A DNA stretch of 64,000 nt from Pseudomonas nitroreducens. GTDB lineage: Bacteria; Pseudomonadota; Gammaproteobacteria; Pseudomonadales; Pseudomonadaceae. The stretch spans positions 70,949 to 134,948 of the forward strand of contig NZ_JACHLI010000019.1 of assembly GCF_014204515.1 (NCBI RefSeq), in the 5' to 3' direction. Both the position numbers and the translations under genes were made by a program. The notes beneath the pieces are model-generated. The model did no database searches, was not told the origin of the DNA, and saw only the letters and a program-made list of their open reading frames with translations. How positions within the stretch are numbered: the first letter of the stretch is position 1; each line of letters opens with the position of its first letter. Shown here in pieces: positions 28,191 to 36,287 of this stretch.

Positions 28191-29513
28191 ATGTCCACCG
28201 CCACACCTAAAGTAGGATTCGTCTCGCTCGGATGCCCGAAAGCGACTGTCGACTCCGAACGCATCCTCACCCAGCTGCGCATGGAAGGGTACGAAATCGT
28301 CCCCACCTACCAGGACGCGGACGTGGTGGTGGTGAACACCTGCGGCTTCATCGACAGCGCCAAGGCCGAGTCCCTGGACGCCATCGGTGAGGCCATCGCC
28401 GAGAACGGCAAGGTGATCGTCACCGGCTGCATGGGCGTGGCCGAAGACAGCATCCGTGACGTGCACCCCAGCGTGCTGGCCGTGACCGGCCCGCAGCAGT
28501 ACGAGCAGGTGGTCAACGCCGTCCACGAGGTGATCCCGCCCAAGACCGAGCACAACCCGCTGATCGACCTGGTGCCGCCGCAGGGCATCAAGCTGACCCC
28601 GCGCCACTACGCCTACCTGAAGATTTCCGAAGGCTGCAACCACACCTGCAGCTTCTGCATCATCCCGTCCATGCGCGGCAAGCTGGTCAGCCGTCCGGTC
28701 GGTGACGTACTCAGCGAAGCCCAGCGCCTGGTCAAGGCCGGCGTCAAGGAGCTGCTGGTCATCTCCCAGGACACCAGCGCCTACGGCGTGGACCTGAAGT
28801 ACAAGATGGACTTCTGGGACGGCCAGCCGGTGAAGACCCGCATGCTGGAGCTGTGCCAGGCGCTCTCCTCGATGGGCGTGTGGGTGCGCCTGCACTACGT
28901 CTACCCGTACCCCAACGTCGACGACGTGATCCCGCTGATGGCCGAGGGCAAGCTGCTGCCCTACCTGGACATCCCCTTCCAGCACGCCAGCCCGAAAGTG
29001 CTCAAGTCCATGAAGCGTCCCGCCTTCGAGGACAAGACCCTGGCGCGCATCAAGAAGTGGCGCGAGATCTGCCCCGAACTGACCATCCGCTCCACCTTCA
29101 TCGTCGGCTTCCCCGGCGAGACCGAGGAAGACTTCCAGTACCTGCTCGACTGGCTGACCGAAGCCCAACTCGACCGCGTCGGCTGCTTCCAGTACTCCCC
29201 GGTGGAAGGCGCACCGGCCAACGACCTGGGCCTGGATATCGTCCCCGACGACGTCAAGCAGGACCGTTGGGAGCGCTTCATGGCGCACCAGCAGGCGATC
29301 TCCGCCGCCCGCCTGCAACTGAAGATCGGCAAGGAAATCGACGTGCTGATCGACGAAGTGGACGATGAAGGCGCGGTCGGTCGCTCCTACGCCGACGCCC
29401 CGGAAATCGACGGCGCCGTGTACATCGACAGCTTCGACGTGAAGCCGGGCGACAAGGTGCGCGTGCGCATCACCGACGCCGACGAGTACGACCTCTGGGC
29501 CGAACTGGTCTGA
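28191..29513 (+). CDS. rimO: ribosomal protein S12 (aspartate-89) methylthiotransferase RimO
   Basis: 440 residues. N-terminal MTTase domain (VGFVSLGCPKATVDSERIL, with Cys in NTCGF and TGCMG binding the auxiliary cluster), radical-SAM motif CNHTCSFC with IIPSMRGKLVSRP, and C-terminal TRAM domain (about 375-440). The SLGCPK start and the length separate RimO from MiaB. It adds a methylthio group to an Asp of ribosomal protein S12. A terminator at 29523-29544 follows. Confidence 0.96.
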   Translation: MSTATPKVGFVSLGCPKATVDSERILTQLRMEGYEIVPTYQDADVVVVNTCGFIDSAKAESLDAIGEAIAENGKVIVTGCMGVAEDSIRDVHPSVLAVTGPQQYEQVVNAVHEVIPPKTEHNPLIDLVPPQGIKLTPRHYAYLKISEGCNHTCSFCIIPSMRGKLVSRPVGDVLSEAQRLVKAGVKELLVISQDTSAYGVDLKYKMDFWDGQPVKTRMLELCQALSSMGVWVRLHYVYPYPNVDDVIPLMAEGKLLPYLDIPFQHASPKVLKSMKRPAFEDKTLARIKKWREICPELTIRSTFIVGFPGETEEDFQYLLDWLTEAQLDRVGCFQYSPVEGAPANDLGLDIVPDDVKQDRWERFMAHQQAISAARLQLKIGKEIDVLIDEVDDEGAVGRSYADAPEIDGAVYIDSFDVKPGDKVRVRITDADEYDLWAELV

Positions 29514-29522
29514 TCCGCAAGA

Positions 29523-29544
29523 GCCCCGCTGAAGCGGGGCTTTT
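29523..29544 (+). terminator. intrinsic terminator after rimO
   Basis: GCCCCGC (29523-29529) and GCGGGGC (29534-29540) around TGAA, then TTTT. Confidence 0.82.
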
Positions 29545-29566
29545 CATTGCTGCTAGTGGAAAGCCC

Positions 29567-30028
29567 ATGATCAACAACGACGTACTGCGCAGCCTGCGCT
29601 ACCTGCTGGACATCCGCGACGCGCAGGTGGCCGAGATCACCGCGCTGGCCGGCTTCAACATCAGCACCGAAGAGGTCGGCGCCTACCTCGCCCGCGACGA
29701 CGAGCCGGACTTCAAGCCCTGTAGCGACCGTGTGCTGGCTCACTTCCTCGACGGCCTGATCGTCCATCGCCGTGGCCGCGACGAATCGCGCCCGCTGCCG
29801 CCGGTGGAGCTGCCGCTGACCAACAACATCACCCTGAAGAAGCTGCGCGTAGCCTTCGAGCTGCGCGACGACGACATCCTGGCGATCCTCGACAGCGTCA
29901 GCTTCATCGTCACCAAGACCGAACTGGGCGCGCTGTTCCGCAAGCCCGGCCATAACAACTACCGGCCTTGCGGCGACCAGTTGCTGCGCAACTTCCTCAA
30001 GGGCCTGACCCAGCGCCAGCAGCGCTGA
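29567..30028 (+). CDS. DUF1456 family protein (YehS-like)
   Basis: 153 residues made of two copies of a roughly 65-residue unit: NDVLRSLRYLLDIRDAQVAEI...GFNISTEEVGAYLARDDEP and NITLKKLRVAFELRDDDILAIL...FIVTKTELGALFRKPGH, each ending in F/Y-x-P-C and an LxxFLxGL helix. This duplicated form is the standard DUF1456 layout. Function unknown. The next gene starts 7 bases after its stop, so they are probably co-transcribed. Confidence 0.88.
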   Translation: MINNDVLRSLRYLLDIRDAQVAEITALAGFNISTEEVGAYLARDDEPDFKPCSDRVLAHFLDGLIVHRRGRDESRPLPPVELPLTNNITLKKLRVAFELRDDDILAILDSVSFIVTKTELGALFRKPGHNNYRPCGDQLLRNFLKGLTQRQQR

Positions 30029-30035
30029 GGCCGCC

Positions 30036-30404
30036 GTGCTCTACCGTCTCGCCGCCGACGCCGTGGTGCTGCTGCACCTGGGGTTCATCCTCTTCGTGCT
30101 GCTCGGCGGCTTGCTGGTGTTGCGCTGGCCGCGCCTGGCCTGGCTGCACGTGCCGGCGGCGGCCTGGGGCATGGCGGTGGAGTTTCTCCACCTCTACTGC
30201 CCGCTGACCCCGCTGGAAAACCACTTCCGCGCCCTGGCCGGCGATAGCGGTTACAACGGTGGTTTCATCGAGCATTACGTCATCCCGCTGATCTACCCGG
30301 CCGGCCTGACCGAGGCGACCCAGGTCGTCCTCGGCCTGATCGTGGTGGCGGTCAATCTGCCGCCTTACCTGCTTCTGCTGCGCCGGGCGCTGCGTTCGCA
30401 CTGA
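30036..30404 (+). CDS. DUF2784 family membrane protein
   Basis: 122 residues, GTG start. Three or four hydrophobic segments (about 5-27, 36-55, 88-112). Conserved DUF2784 motifs: DAVVLLHLGFILFVLLGG, WLHVPAAAWG and CPLTPLEN. Function unknown. The last 53 bases overlap, tail to tail, the end of the glycosyltransferase gene on the other strand. Confidence 0.83.
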   Translation: MLYRLAADAVVLLHLGFILFVLLGGLLVLRWPRLAWLHVPAAAWGMAVEFLHLYCPLTPLENHFRALAGDSGYNGGFIEHYVIPLIYPAGLTEATQVVLGLIVVAVNLPPYLLLLRRALRSH

Positions 30405-31935
30405 GCGGACTCCCCATCGGCAGATAGGCCAGGCTCGCCTCCTTGTTCTTCGCATGCCCCAGGCGTTGCCCATTGTTGAGCTTCGATTCGATGAGCCGGT
30501 GATCCGCCGTCAGCCAGTTCAGCGGCTGCTCTCCCGAGTGGGTCACCTGGGAAATGATCAGGGTGCGCGCCGGGTCCCAGGCCTCGCCGGTGCGCTGGTG
30601 CAGCCAGGCGAACAGCTCGGCGCTGTCGCCCTGTGGATAACCGGAGTGGACATAGAGGAAGGGATGGGCCTGGCGCTCGCCATGTCGCTCCAGGTACATC
30701 GGCAGGCGCGCATCGTCGTCGCCGAGGATCAGCACCCGCCACTGCGACCAGGGCGCGATCTGCTGCGCCGCGGCGCGCACGTCCTTGGCGAAGGCGGGAA
30801 CCCCTCCCCCGCCATTGCTCCACGGATAAGCCACCCCCAGTACCAGTAGCATCGCCACGGCGCCCGCTGCCACGGCGCGCGGCCAGACGCGGCCCAGCCC
30901 GGCAAGCCCGCGTTCATGCCGCGATTCGATCACCCACCACGCCGCGACCAGTTGGGCGAATGGCACCAGCGGCAGCACGTAGTAGCTGCGCCGGCCACCG
31001 CTGGCGGTGAAGAAGGCGAACAGCAGCCCCAGCGCCCAGACCAGCCAGCGTGCGTTGGGCGTGAGCTGCTTCCAGCGCCGCGCGGCGAACCACAGGCCGA
31101 GAATCCACAGCGGCGCCCAGGGCAGCGTGTAGGCCGGCAGGTACAGCAGGTAGGTGTAGATCGGTCCTTCATGATCGAAGGGCTGGAAGAAGCGCACCAC
31201 GTTCTCGCGGAACACCAGCGCCAACCCGCTTTCGCCATAGCTGGGCTGGCCGTAGAAGTGCGACAGCACGAACGGGATCGCATAGACGCCACCCGCCACC
31301 AGCAGCGCCGCCGGCAGCCGCAGGTTCAGGTGCCGGCGCCAGCGCCCTTCGCTGAGCAGATGCGGAAGCAGCACCAGCCCCGGCAGGACGAAACCGATCA
31401 GCCCCTTGCACAGCGACGTCAGCGAGAGGATCAGGAAGAACCCCAGGTAAGCGGAGAAACGCGTGTCCTCCGGGTCACGCCAGTACCAGGCCAGGGCGGC
31501 CAGCACGCCGAACACCGTGAGCATGTCCGCCGTCGCCACCCGCGCCCAGAACAGGAAATAGAAAGTGGTCGCCAGCAGCCAGCCGGCCAGCAGCCCGGTG
31601 CCCTTGCGCAGCAGGCGCTCGCCCAGCCACCAGGTCAGCCAGATGCTGCCCAGACCTGCCAGCACGGTGCTCAGACGCAGCGTCCAGTGGTTGAGGCCGA
31701 ACAGGCTGGCCGGCGCGGTAATCAGCCAGTAGGACAGCAGCGGCTTGTCGTAGTACGGCGCACCCCGCAGGTAGGGATCGAAGTAGTCGCCCGACTGCAG
31801 CATCTGCAGCGCGATATCCGCCCAGCGCACCTCCGGTCCCCAAACTTCACGCCAGCCCAGCCCGAACACCAGCAGCAGCGTCGACACGCCCATGAGCAAG
31901 GCCAACGCCTTGCGATCTCTGCTCCACCCCTGCAT
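30352..31935 (-). CDS. GT39/ArnT-like membrane glycosyltransferase
   Basis: 527 residues. About 11 TM helices in the first 390 residues and a soluble C-terminal part of about 130. The first periplasmic loop has WGPEVRWADIALQM and PYYDKPLLSYWL, the acidic and PPL/KP region characteristic of GT-C enzymes of the PMT/ArnT/RgtA-D type, which use polyprenyl-phosphate sugars. ArnT itself has DE in the first loop; here PEVR replaces part of it, so the donor is uncertain. No arn genes are nearby. It converges on DUF2784 with a 53-base coding overlap. Confidence 0.82.
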   Translation of the reverse strand: MQGWSRDRKALALLMGVSTLLLVFGLGWREVWGPEVRWADIALQMLQSGDYFDPYLRGAPYYDKPLLSYWLITAPASLFGLNHWTLRLSTVLAGLGSIWLTWWLGERLLRKGTGLLAGWLLATTFYFLFWARVATADMLTVFGVLAALAWYWRDPEDTRFSAYLGFFLILSLTSLCKGLIGFVLPGLVLLPHLLSEGRWRRHLNLRLPAALLVAGGVYAIPFVLSHFYGQPSYGESGLALVFRENVVRFFQPFDHEGPIYTYLLYLPAYTLPWAPLWILGLWFAARRWKQLTPNARWLVWALGLLFAFFTASGGRRSYYVLPLVPFAQLVAAWWVIESRHERGLAGLGRVWPRAVAAGAVAMLLVLGVAYPWSNGGGGVPAFAKDVRAAAQQIAPWSQWRVLILGDDDARLPMYLERHGERQAHPFLYVHSGYPQGDSAELFAWLHQRTGEAWDPARTLIISQVTHSGEQPLNWLTADHRLIESKLNNGQRLGHAKNKEASLAYLPMGSPLSANAAPGAAEAGKAAD

Positions 31936-32105
31936 TACCCGGCTCCGCCATTGGAAGGTGCGCGGACACTAGGCCAGCCAAGGTTATGCGGCGGTTAAGA
32001 AAACGCAGTGTCGGTGTGATGCGTCGCCATTTGCGCTCTCGATAGTGCTCGGAGGTCGTCGGTGATCCCGCTAGGGTGAAGCGAAAACCCAGCCAGGAGA
32101 GACTC

Positions 32106-32879
32106 ATGCACCCGTACTTTTCCCTCGCCGGACGGACCGCCCTGGTCACCGGTGGCACCCGCGGCATCGGCCGGATGATCGCCCAGGGCCTGCTCGAAGC
32201 CGGCGCCAAGGTGATCATCTGCGCCCGCGACGGCGCCGCCTGTGCCGACACCGCCGCCGAACTGTCGCAGTACGGTGAATGCATCGGCCTGCCGGCCAAC
32301 CTCGCCAGCGAGGAAGGTGCCCGCGCCCTGGCCGTCGAGCTGAACGAGCGCCTGGATCACCTCGACATCCTGGTGAACAACGCCGGCACCACCTGGGGCG
32401 CGCCGCTGGAAAGCTACCCGGCCGCGGGCTGGGAGAAGGTCATGCAGCTCAATGTCACCGCGGTGTTCAGCTGCATCCAGCAACTGCTGCCGCTGCTGAA
32501 GAAGGCCGGCACCGCGCAGAGCCCGGCGCGGGTGATCAATATCGGCTCGGTGGCCGGCGTCACTTCCCACGGCGAGAACGCCTATGCCTACGGCCCGAGC
32601 AAGGCCGCGCTGCACCAGCTGTCGCGCATGCTCGCCCGCGAACTGGTGAAGGACCACATCAACGTCAACGTCATCGCCCCCGGCCGCTTCCCCAGCAAGA
32701 TGACCCGCCACATCGCCAACGACGAGCAGGCCATGGCCGAGGACACCGCCGTGATCCCCATGGGCCGCTGGGGCCGCGAGGAAGAAATGTCCGCCCTGGC
32801 GATCAGCCTGGCGAGCGCTGCCGGCGCCTACATGACCGGCAACATCATCCCCATCGACGGCGGCTTCCACCTCGGCTGA
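32106..32879 (+). CDS. rhlG: RhlG-like NADPH-dependent beta-ketoacyl reductase (SDR)
   Basis: 257 residues from ATG 32106, AGGAGAG 5 bases before. Classical SDR: cofactor loop TGGTRGIGR, NNAG, and catalytic Ser-Tyr-Lys in INIGSVAGV and YAYGPSKAA. MHPYFSLAGRTALVTGG and APGRFPSKMTRHIAND are close to P. aeruginosa RhlG, which reduces beta-ketoacyl substrates and has been tied to rhamnolipid and PHA precursors, a role that is debated. No rhlAB genes are in the window. Confidence 0.87.
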   Translation: MHPYFSLAGRTALVTGGTRGIGRMIAQGLLEAGAKVIICARDGAACADTAAELSQYGECIGLPANLASEEGARALAVELNERLDHLDILVNNAGTTWGAPLESYPAAGWEKVMQLNVTAVFSCIQQLLPLLKKAGTAQSPARVINIGSVAGVTSHGENAYAYGPSKAALHQLSRMLARELVKDHINVNVIAPGRFPSKMTRHIANDEQAMAEDTAVIPMGRWGREEEMSALAISLASAAGAYMTGNIIPIDGGFHLG

Positions 32880-32889
32880 GCCTGGCAAA

Positions 32890-33100
32890 ACCTGCTGCGC
32901 GTCGGCATAGCGGCGTTGAAAGCAGGCGCTGAATGCTCATTTACGACATGTAAACTGCGCTTCATCGCCTGCTTGATTCGCTGGCGCTCACCCTTCGGGC
33001 CAGCCTTCGGCTGTTACTCCCGTTGGTCGTTGCGCCTTGCTCTGCTCTAGCTCGCAAGGTTTTGAGCAACTTCTGAAAAGCTTCGAATCGGGTACCATGG
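32890..33100. repeat. structured, repeat-like intergenic element upstream of trmO
   Basis: AAGCAGGC (32920-32927) pairs with GCCTGCTT (32967-32974), enclosing a second hairpin TTTAC-GACAT-GTAAA (32940-32954). The run around 33030-33085 (GCTCTAGCTCGCAAGG and GAGCAACTTCTG) also looks familiar from other Pseudomonas intergenic regions. No reading frame with a ribosome site is seen. A dispersed element or a structured leader are both possible. Confidence 0.5.
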
Positions 33101-33127
33101 CGGCCCCAGCTACCAGCCTCCGCCGCC

Positions 33128-33826
33128 ATGTCCCACCGCATTTCCCCTATCGGCATCGTCCGCTCCTGCTTCAAGGAGAAGTTCGCCATCCCGCGCCAGC
33201 CGCAACTGGCTCCGGCCGCGACCGGCGTGCTGGAGCTGCTGCCGCCGTTCGACACGGGGGATGCGGTGGCCGGCCTGGAGCAGGTCAGCCACGTCTGGCT
33301 GATCTTCCTCTTCCACCAGGCACTGGAGGACAAACCACGGTTGAAGGTGCGCCCGCCACGCCTGGGCGGCAACCAGTCCATGGGCGTGTTCGCCACCCGC
33401 GCCACCCACCGCCCCAATGGGCTGGGCCAGTCGGTGGTGAAGCTGGACAAGGTCGAACCCGGCCGCCTCTGGCTGTCCGGCATCGACCTGCTCGACGACA
33501 CGCCGGTCATCGACATCAAGCCCTACGTGCCCTACGCGGATATCGTCCCCCAGGCACGCAACGCCATCGCCGACGCACCGCCCGCCGCCATTGCCGTGCA
33601 CTGGAGCGACGAGGCGCTACGCCAGGCCCTTGAACACGGCCTGCGCCTCGGCCAGCCGGTGCGCGAACTCATCGAGCAATGCCTCGCCCAGGACCCGCGC
33701 CCGGCCTACCAGAAGCCGCCGCCCGAACGTCGCTACGGCGTCCGCCTGTGGGACCTGGATGTGCACTGGCACTACCCCGCCGACGGCGAGATTTGCGTGC
33801 TGGACCTGCAGCACGCCGCCGACTGA
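33128..33826 (+). CDS. trmO: tRNA (t6A37)-N6-methyltransferase TrmO
   Basis: 232 residues. The TsaA/TrmO barrel is clear: ISPIGIVRSCFKEKFAIPRQ, GLEQVSHVWLIFLFH, VFATRATHRPNGLGQSVVKL and DIKPYVPYADI. The enzyme uses SAM to methylate N6 of t6A37 in tRNA-Thr, improving decoding of ACY codons. The C-terminal part carries RRYGVRLWDLDVHWHY. Formerly yaeB/tsaA. A structured intergenic element precedes it. Confidence 0.93.
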   Translation: MSHRISPIGIVRSCFKEKFAIPRQPQLAPAATGVLELLPPFDTGDAVAGLEQVSHVWLIFLFHQALEDKPRLKVRPPRLGGNQSMGVFATRATHRPNGLGQSVVKLDKVEPGRLWLSGIDLLDDTPVIDIKPYVPYADIVPQARNAIADAPPAAIAVHWSDEALRQALEHGLRLGQPVRELIEQCLAQDPRPAYQKPPPERRYGVRLWDLDVHWHYPADGEICVLDLQHAAD

Positions 33827-33834
33827 ATCTGGCG

Positions 33835-34137
33835 TCAGTCCACCGGATTGAGGGCGATCACATCACTCTCGAAACACTCCTGCTCGACGATCAGCGGCTC
33901 CACCAGCGGGCGGCTGTCGCGGAAGTGCGCGGTCTGGGTGTGCGCCTCATAGGCCGCGTCGTCGCGATAGATTTCGTAGAGATAGATCACGTCGGGATCG
34001 ACGCGATCCTGGGACACATCGAAGACCAGGCAGCCGGGTTCGCTGGACACGGAAGCGGCAGCGTTGGCCTTGATGGCGTGGAGGAAATCCTCGGCGCTGC
34101 CGGGTTTCACGCGGGTCTTGATGAACAGACTGTACAC
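33835..34137 (-). CDS. antibiotic biosynthesis monooxygenase (ABM) domain protein
   Basis: 100 residues from GTG 34137 with AAAAGGAA about 9 bases upstream. Dimeric ferredoxin-like ABM fold: YSLFIKTRVKPGSAEDFLHA, SEPGCLVFDVSQDR, VIYLYEIYRDDAAYEAH and a C-terminal strand. ABM proteins are cofactor-free monooxygenases or isomerases (LsrG, YgiN type). It is divergent from a VOC-family gene with only 60 bases between, so the two probably share control. Substrate unknown. Confidence 0.83.
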   Translation of the reverse strand: MYSLFIKTRVKPGSAEDFLHAIKANAAASVSSEPGCLVFDVSQDRVDPDVIYLYEIYRDDAAYEAHTQTAHFRDSRPLVEPLIVEQECFESDVIALNPVD

Positions 34138-34171
34138 AGGACGTTCCTTTTGTTTTAAATTCAAAAACAAA

Positions 34172-34181
34172 TTGTATACAA
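34172..34181. promoter_or_regulatory. palindrome TTGTATACAA between ABM and VOC genes
   Basis: A perfect 10-base palindrome in the 60-base divergent region. GntR-family regulators of the FadR/FCD type often use sites of this form; no regulator gene is adjacent. Confidence 0.45.
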
Positions 34182-34197
34182 AAAAGGAACCGCGTCC

Positions 34198-34629
34198 ATG
34201 TCCGCTCTTGCTGACCTGCCTGATATGCCCGCCCGCCCCGGTCGTCTCAACGGCCTGCGCCACCTCGCCCTGCTGGTGCCGAACCTCGAGGAGTGCGAGC
34301 GCTTCTATGTCGAGGTACTCGGCATGCAGGTGCTCAACCGCGCCAACGAAGACCTGGTCTACCTCACCTGCGGCAACGACAACCTCTCCCTGGGCCGCGG
34401 CATCGGCGCGGCCAACGGCCTGCAGACCATGGACCACTACGGCTTCATCGTCGACAGCGTGGAAGAACTGGAAGCCTGGTACCAGTACTTCAAGGCACGC
34501 GGCGTGACTTTGCTGGACCGCCCCTTCGACCATGGCGACGGCGCCCGCAGCTTCCACCTCCTCGATCCGGCGGGGAACAAGGTGCAGCCGCTGTATCACC
34601 CGGCGGTTTCCGGTCAGCGCCTGATTTGA
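34198..34629 (+). CDS. VOC-superfamily (glyoxalase/dioxygenase-like) protein
   Basis: 143 residues. Two beta-alpha-beta-beta-beta modules: GLRHLALLVPNLEECERFYVEVLGM and DHYGFIVDSVEELEAWYQYF. Candidate metal ligands are His-21, His in MDHYGFIV and a C-terminal Asp/Glu (FHLLDPAGNKVQPLYHP). AAGGAA lies 7-11 bases before ATG. Members include glyoxalase I, fosfomycin enzymes and extradiol dioxygenases; the substrate cannot be told. Pairing with a divergent ABM protein suggests detoxification or catabolism of one compound. Confidence 0.82.
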   Translation: MSALADLPDMPARPGRLNGLRHLALLVPNLEECERFYVEVLGMQVLNRANEDLVYLTCGNDNLSLGRGIGAANGLQTMDHYGFIVDSVEELEAWYQYFKARGVTLLDRPFDHGDGARSFHLLDPAGNKVQPLYHPAVSGQRLI

Positions 34630-34638
34630 TGCACGCCT

Positions 34639-34708
34639 GTAGGAGCGAGCTTGCTCGCGAACCTGCAAGGCACGGTCTGTTCCGGTTCGCGAGCAAGCTC
34701 GCTCCTAC
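34639..34708. repeat. REP-type palindrome pair, GAGCGAGCTTGCTCGCGAA family
   Basis: GTAGGAGCGAGCTTGCTCGC and its inverted copy GTTCGCGAGCAAGCTCGCTC, about 25 bases apart, directly before the 180-bp array. Confidence 0.87.
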
Positions 34709-35190
34709 AAAACGCAGCCGTGCCGGCTGATCCCACTGTTTCACTCTGCGCCGAACGGTCCCCTCTCCCTCTGGGAGAGGGTTAGGGTGAGGGCATTCCC
34801 ACGCGCCGAATTCCCCGTAGGAGCGGACTCCGTCCGCGATGCCCTCCAGCACGCAGCGGACCTATCGCGGACAGAGTCCGCTCCTACGAAGAACCGGATG
34901 TGCGGGCTGACGCGGCCATTTCAACCTTCGCCGAACGGTCCCCTCTCTCTCTGGGAGAGGGTTAGGGTGAGGGCATTCCCACGCGCCGAACTCCCCGTAG
35001 GAGCGGACTCCGTCCGCGATGCCCTCCGGCGCGCAGCAGACTTATCGCGGACAGAGTCCGCTCCTACGAAGAGCCGGATGAACCGGCTGATGCCGCCGTT
35101 TCATCCTGCACGGAACGGTCCCCTCTCCCTCTGGGAGAGGGTTAGGGTGAGGGCCGCCGCGCACGCCGATGTCCGCGCCTACGAAAAGCC
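34709..35190. repeat. tandem array of about 2.7 composite 180-bp units
   Basis: The block GGTCCCCTCTCCCTCTGGGA plus GAGGGTTAGGGTGAGGG recurs starting near 34757, 34937 and 35117, exactly 180 bases apart. After the first two copies comes ATTCCCACGCGCCGAA and a REP pair of the GGAGCGGACTCCGTCCGCGA type (34817-34887 and 34997-35067), then a diverged spacer with GGCTGA. This fills most of the 659-base gap between the VOC gene and fpr; I see no credible gene in it. Confidence 0.85.
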
Positions 35191-35213
35191 GCCACCCCGA
35201 AAAAATCCGCCCA

Positions 35214-35250
35214 TAAAAAAACGCCGCGATCCCTGAGGATTCGCGGCGCT
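35214..35250 (-). terminator. intrinsic terminator downstream of fpr
   Basis: On the minus strand CGCCGCGA (plus 35241-35248) pairs with TCGCGGCG (plus 35222-35229), with a longer imperfect stem, followed by a run of T (plus A run 35214-35221). Confidence 0.8.
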
Positions 35251-35288
35251 CTTTCGACTGAAGCGTCGGACTCGGCGTACTTCCCGGC

Positions 35289-36065
35289 CTACTTCTCGAC
35301 GAAGGCCCGCTCGATCAGGTAGTCGCCCGGCTCGCCCATGCGCGGGGAGATCTGCAGGCCGAAGCTGTTCAGCACTTCGCTGGTCTCGTCGAGCATGCTC
35401 GGGCTGCCGCAGATCATCGCGCGGTCGTCCTGCGGGTTCATCGGCGGCAGGCCGATGTCGGCGAACAGCTTGCCACTGCGCATCAGGTCGGTCTGGCGGC
35501 CCATGCTGTGGAACTCTTCACGGGTCACCAGCGGGCAGTAGATCAGCTTCTCCTTCACCATGTCGCCGAAGTACTCGTGCTCCGGCAGGACCTTGGTGAT
35601 GAAGTCCGCATAGGCCAGCTCGCTGACCCAGCGTACGCCGTGGACCAGGATGACCTTCTCGAAGCGCTCGTAGACTTCCGGGTCCTGGATCACCGAGAGG
35701 AACGGCGCCATGCCGGTGCCGGTGCTCAGCAGGTACAGGTGGCGGCCGGGCTTGAGGTCATCCAGCACCAGGGTGCCGGTGGGCTTGCGGCTGACCATCA
35801 GCTCGTCGCCTTCCTTCAGGTGCTGCAGACGCGAAGTCAGCGGACCGTCCGGGACCTTGATGCTGAAAAACTCCAGGTGCTCTTCGTAGTTCGGGCTGGC
35901 GATGCTGTACGCGCGCATCAGCGGACGACCGTTGACTTCCAGGCCGATCATCACGAACTGACCGGTCTTGAAGCGCAGCCCCGGGTTACGGGTGGTCTTG
36001 AAGCTGAAGAGGGTGTCGTTCCAGTGGTGCACGCTGAGAACGCGCTCGGTGTACAGGTTGCTCAT
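35289..36065 (-). CDS. fpr: ferredoxin-NADP(+) reductase Fpr
   Basis: 258 residues from ATG 36065. FAD site PLMRAYSIASPNYEEHLEFF, NADP site STGTGMAPFLS and MICGSPSMLDET, and the C-terminal FVEK typical of the bacterial subclass. Fpr moves electrons between NADPH and ferredoxin or flavodoxin and is induced by superoxide in Pseudomonas. It is divergent from finR, its LysR activator, over 222 bases. A terminator lies at 35214-35250. Confidence 0.95.
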   Translation of the reverse strand: MSNLYTERVLSVHHWNDTLFSFKTTRNPGLRFKTGQFVMIGLEVNGRPLMRAYSIASPNYEEHLEFFSIKVPDGPLTSRLQHLKEGDELMVSRKPTGTLVLDDLKPGRHLYLLSTGTGMAPFLSVIQDPEVYERFEKVILVHGVRWVSELAYADFITKVLPEHEYFGDMVKEKLIYCPLVTREEFHSMGRQTDLMRSGKLFADIGLPPMNPQDDRAMICGSPSMLDETSEVLNSFGLQISPRMGEPGDYLIERAFVEK

Positions 36066-36147
36066 CAAGGACTCCTAGGAGAAACGTGGCGCACCCCAGC
36101 AGATCCCGGACGTAGCGCAATTGCGCGACATTTTATAGGCGGCGACA

Positions 36148-36175
36148 ATATCCGCAAAATAAATTATCTGGATAT
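36148..36175. promoter_or_regulatory. candidate FinR-binding region between fpr and finR
   Basis: ATATCC (36148-36153) and GGATAT (36170-36175) form an inverted repeat in an AT-rich patch of an otherwise GC-rich region, 83 bases upstream of fpr. LysR regulators bind interrupted dyads; the spacing is longer than the usual T-N11-A. Confidence 0.45.
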
Positions 36176-36287
36176 TGCTAATCCAAAACGCAGATAAGGC
36201 CACTTCGTCGCCGGAAAAGGATACCGTCAGGCCCTTCCTACGCCGGGGTGACGAAATGTCGCGCAGTCGTCTCGGAGTCAGACCTCA

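Noticed and set aside
30352..31935. ArnT (aminoarabinose transferase) assignment
   Set aside because: Family level fits, but no arn genes are nearby and the first-loop acidic motif differs, so only GT39/ArnT-like is claimed.
34709..35190. Possible CRISPR array
   Set aside because: The units are 180 bases and composite, with internal palindromes and no short unique spacers; no cas genes are present.
34787..35236. 149-codon open frame in the repeat array
   Set aside because: Made entirely of repeated intergenic units; the repeats, not selection for coding, keep it open.
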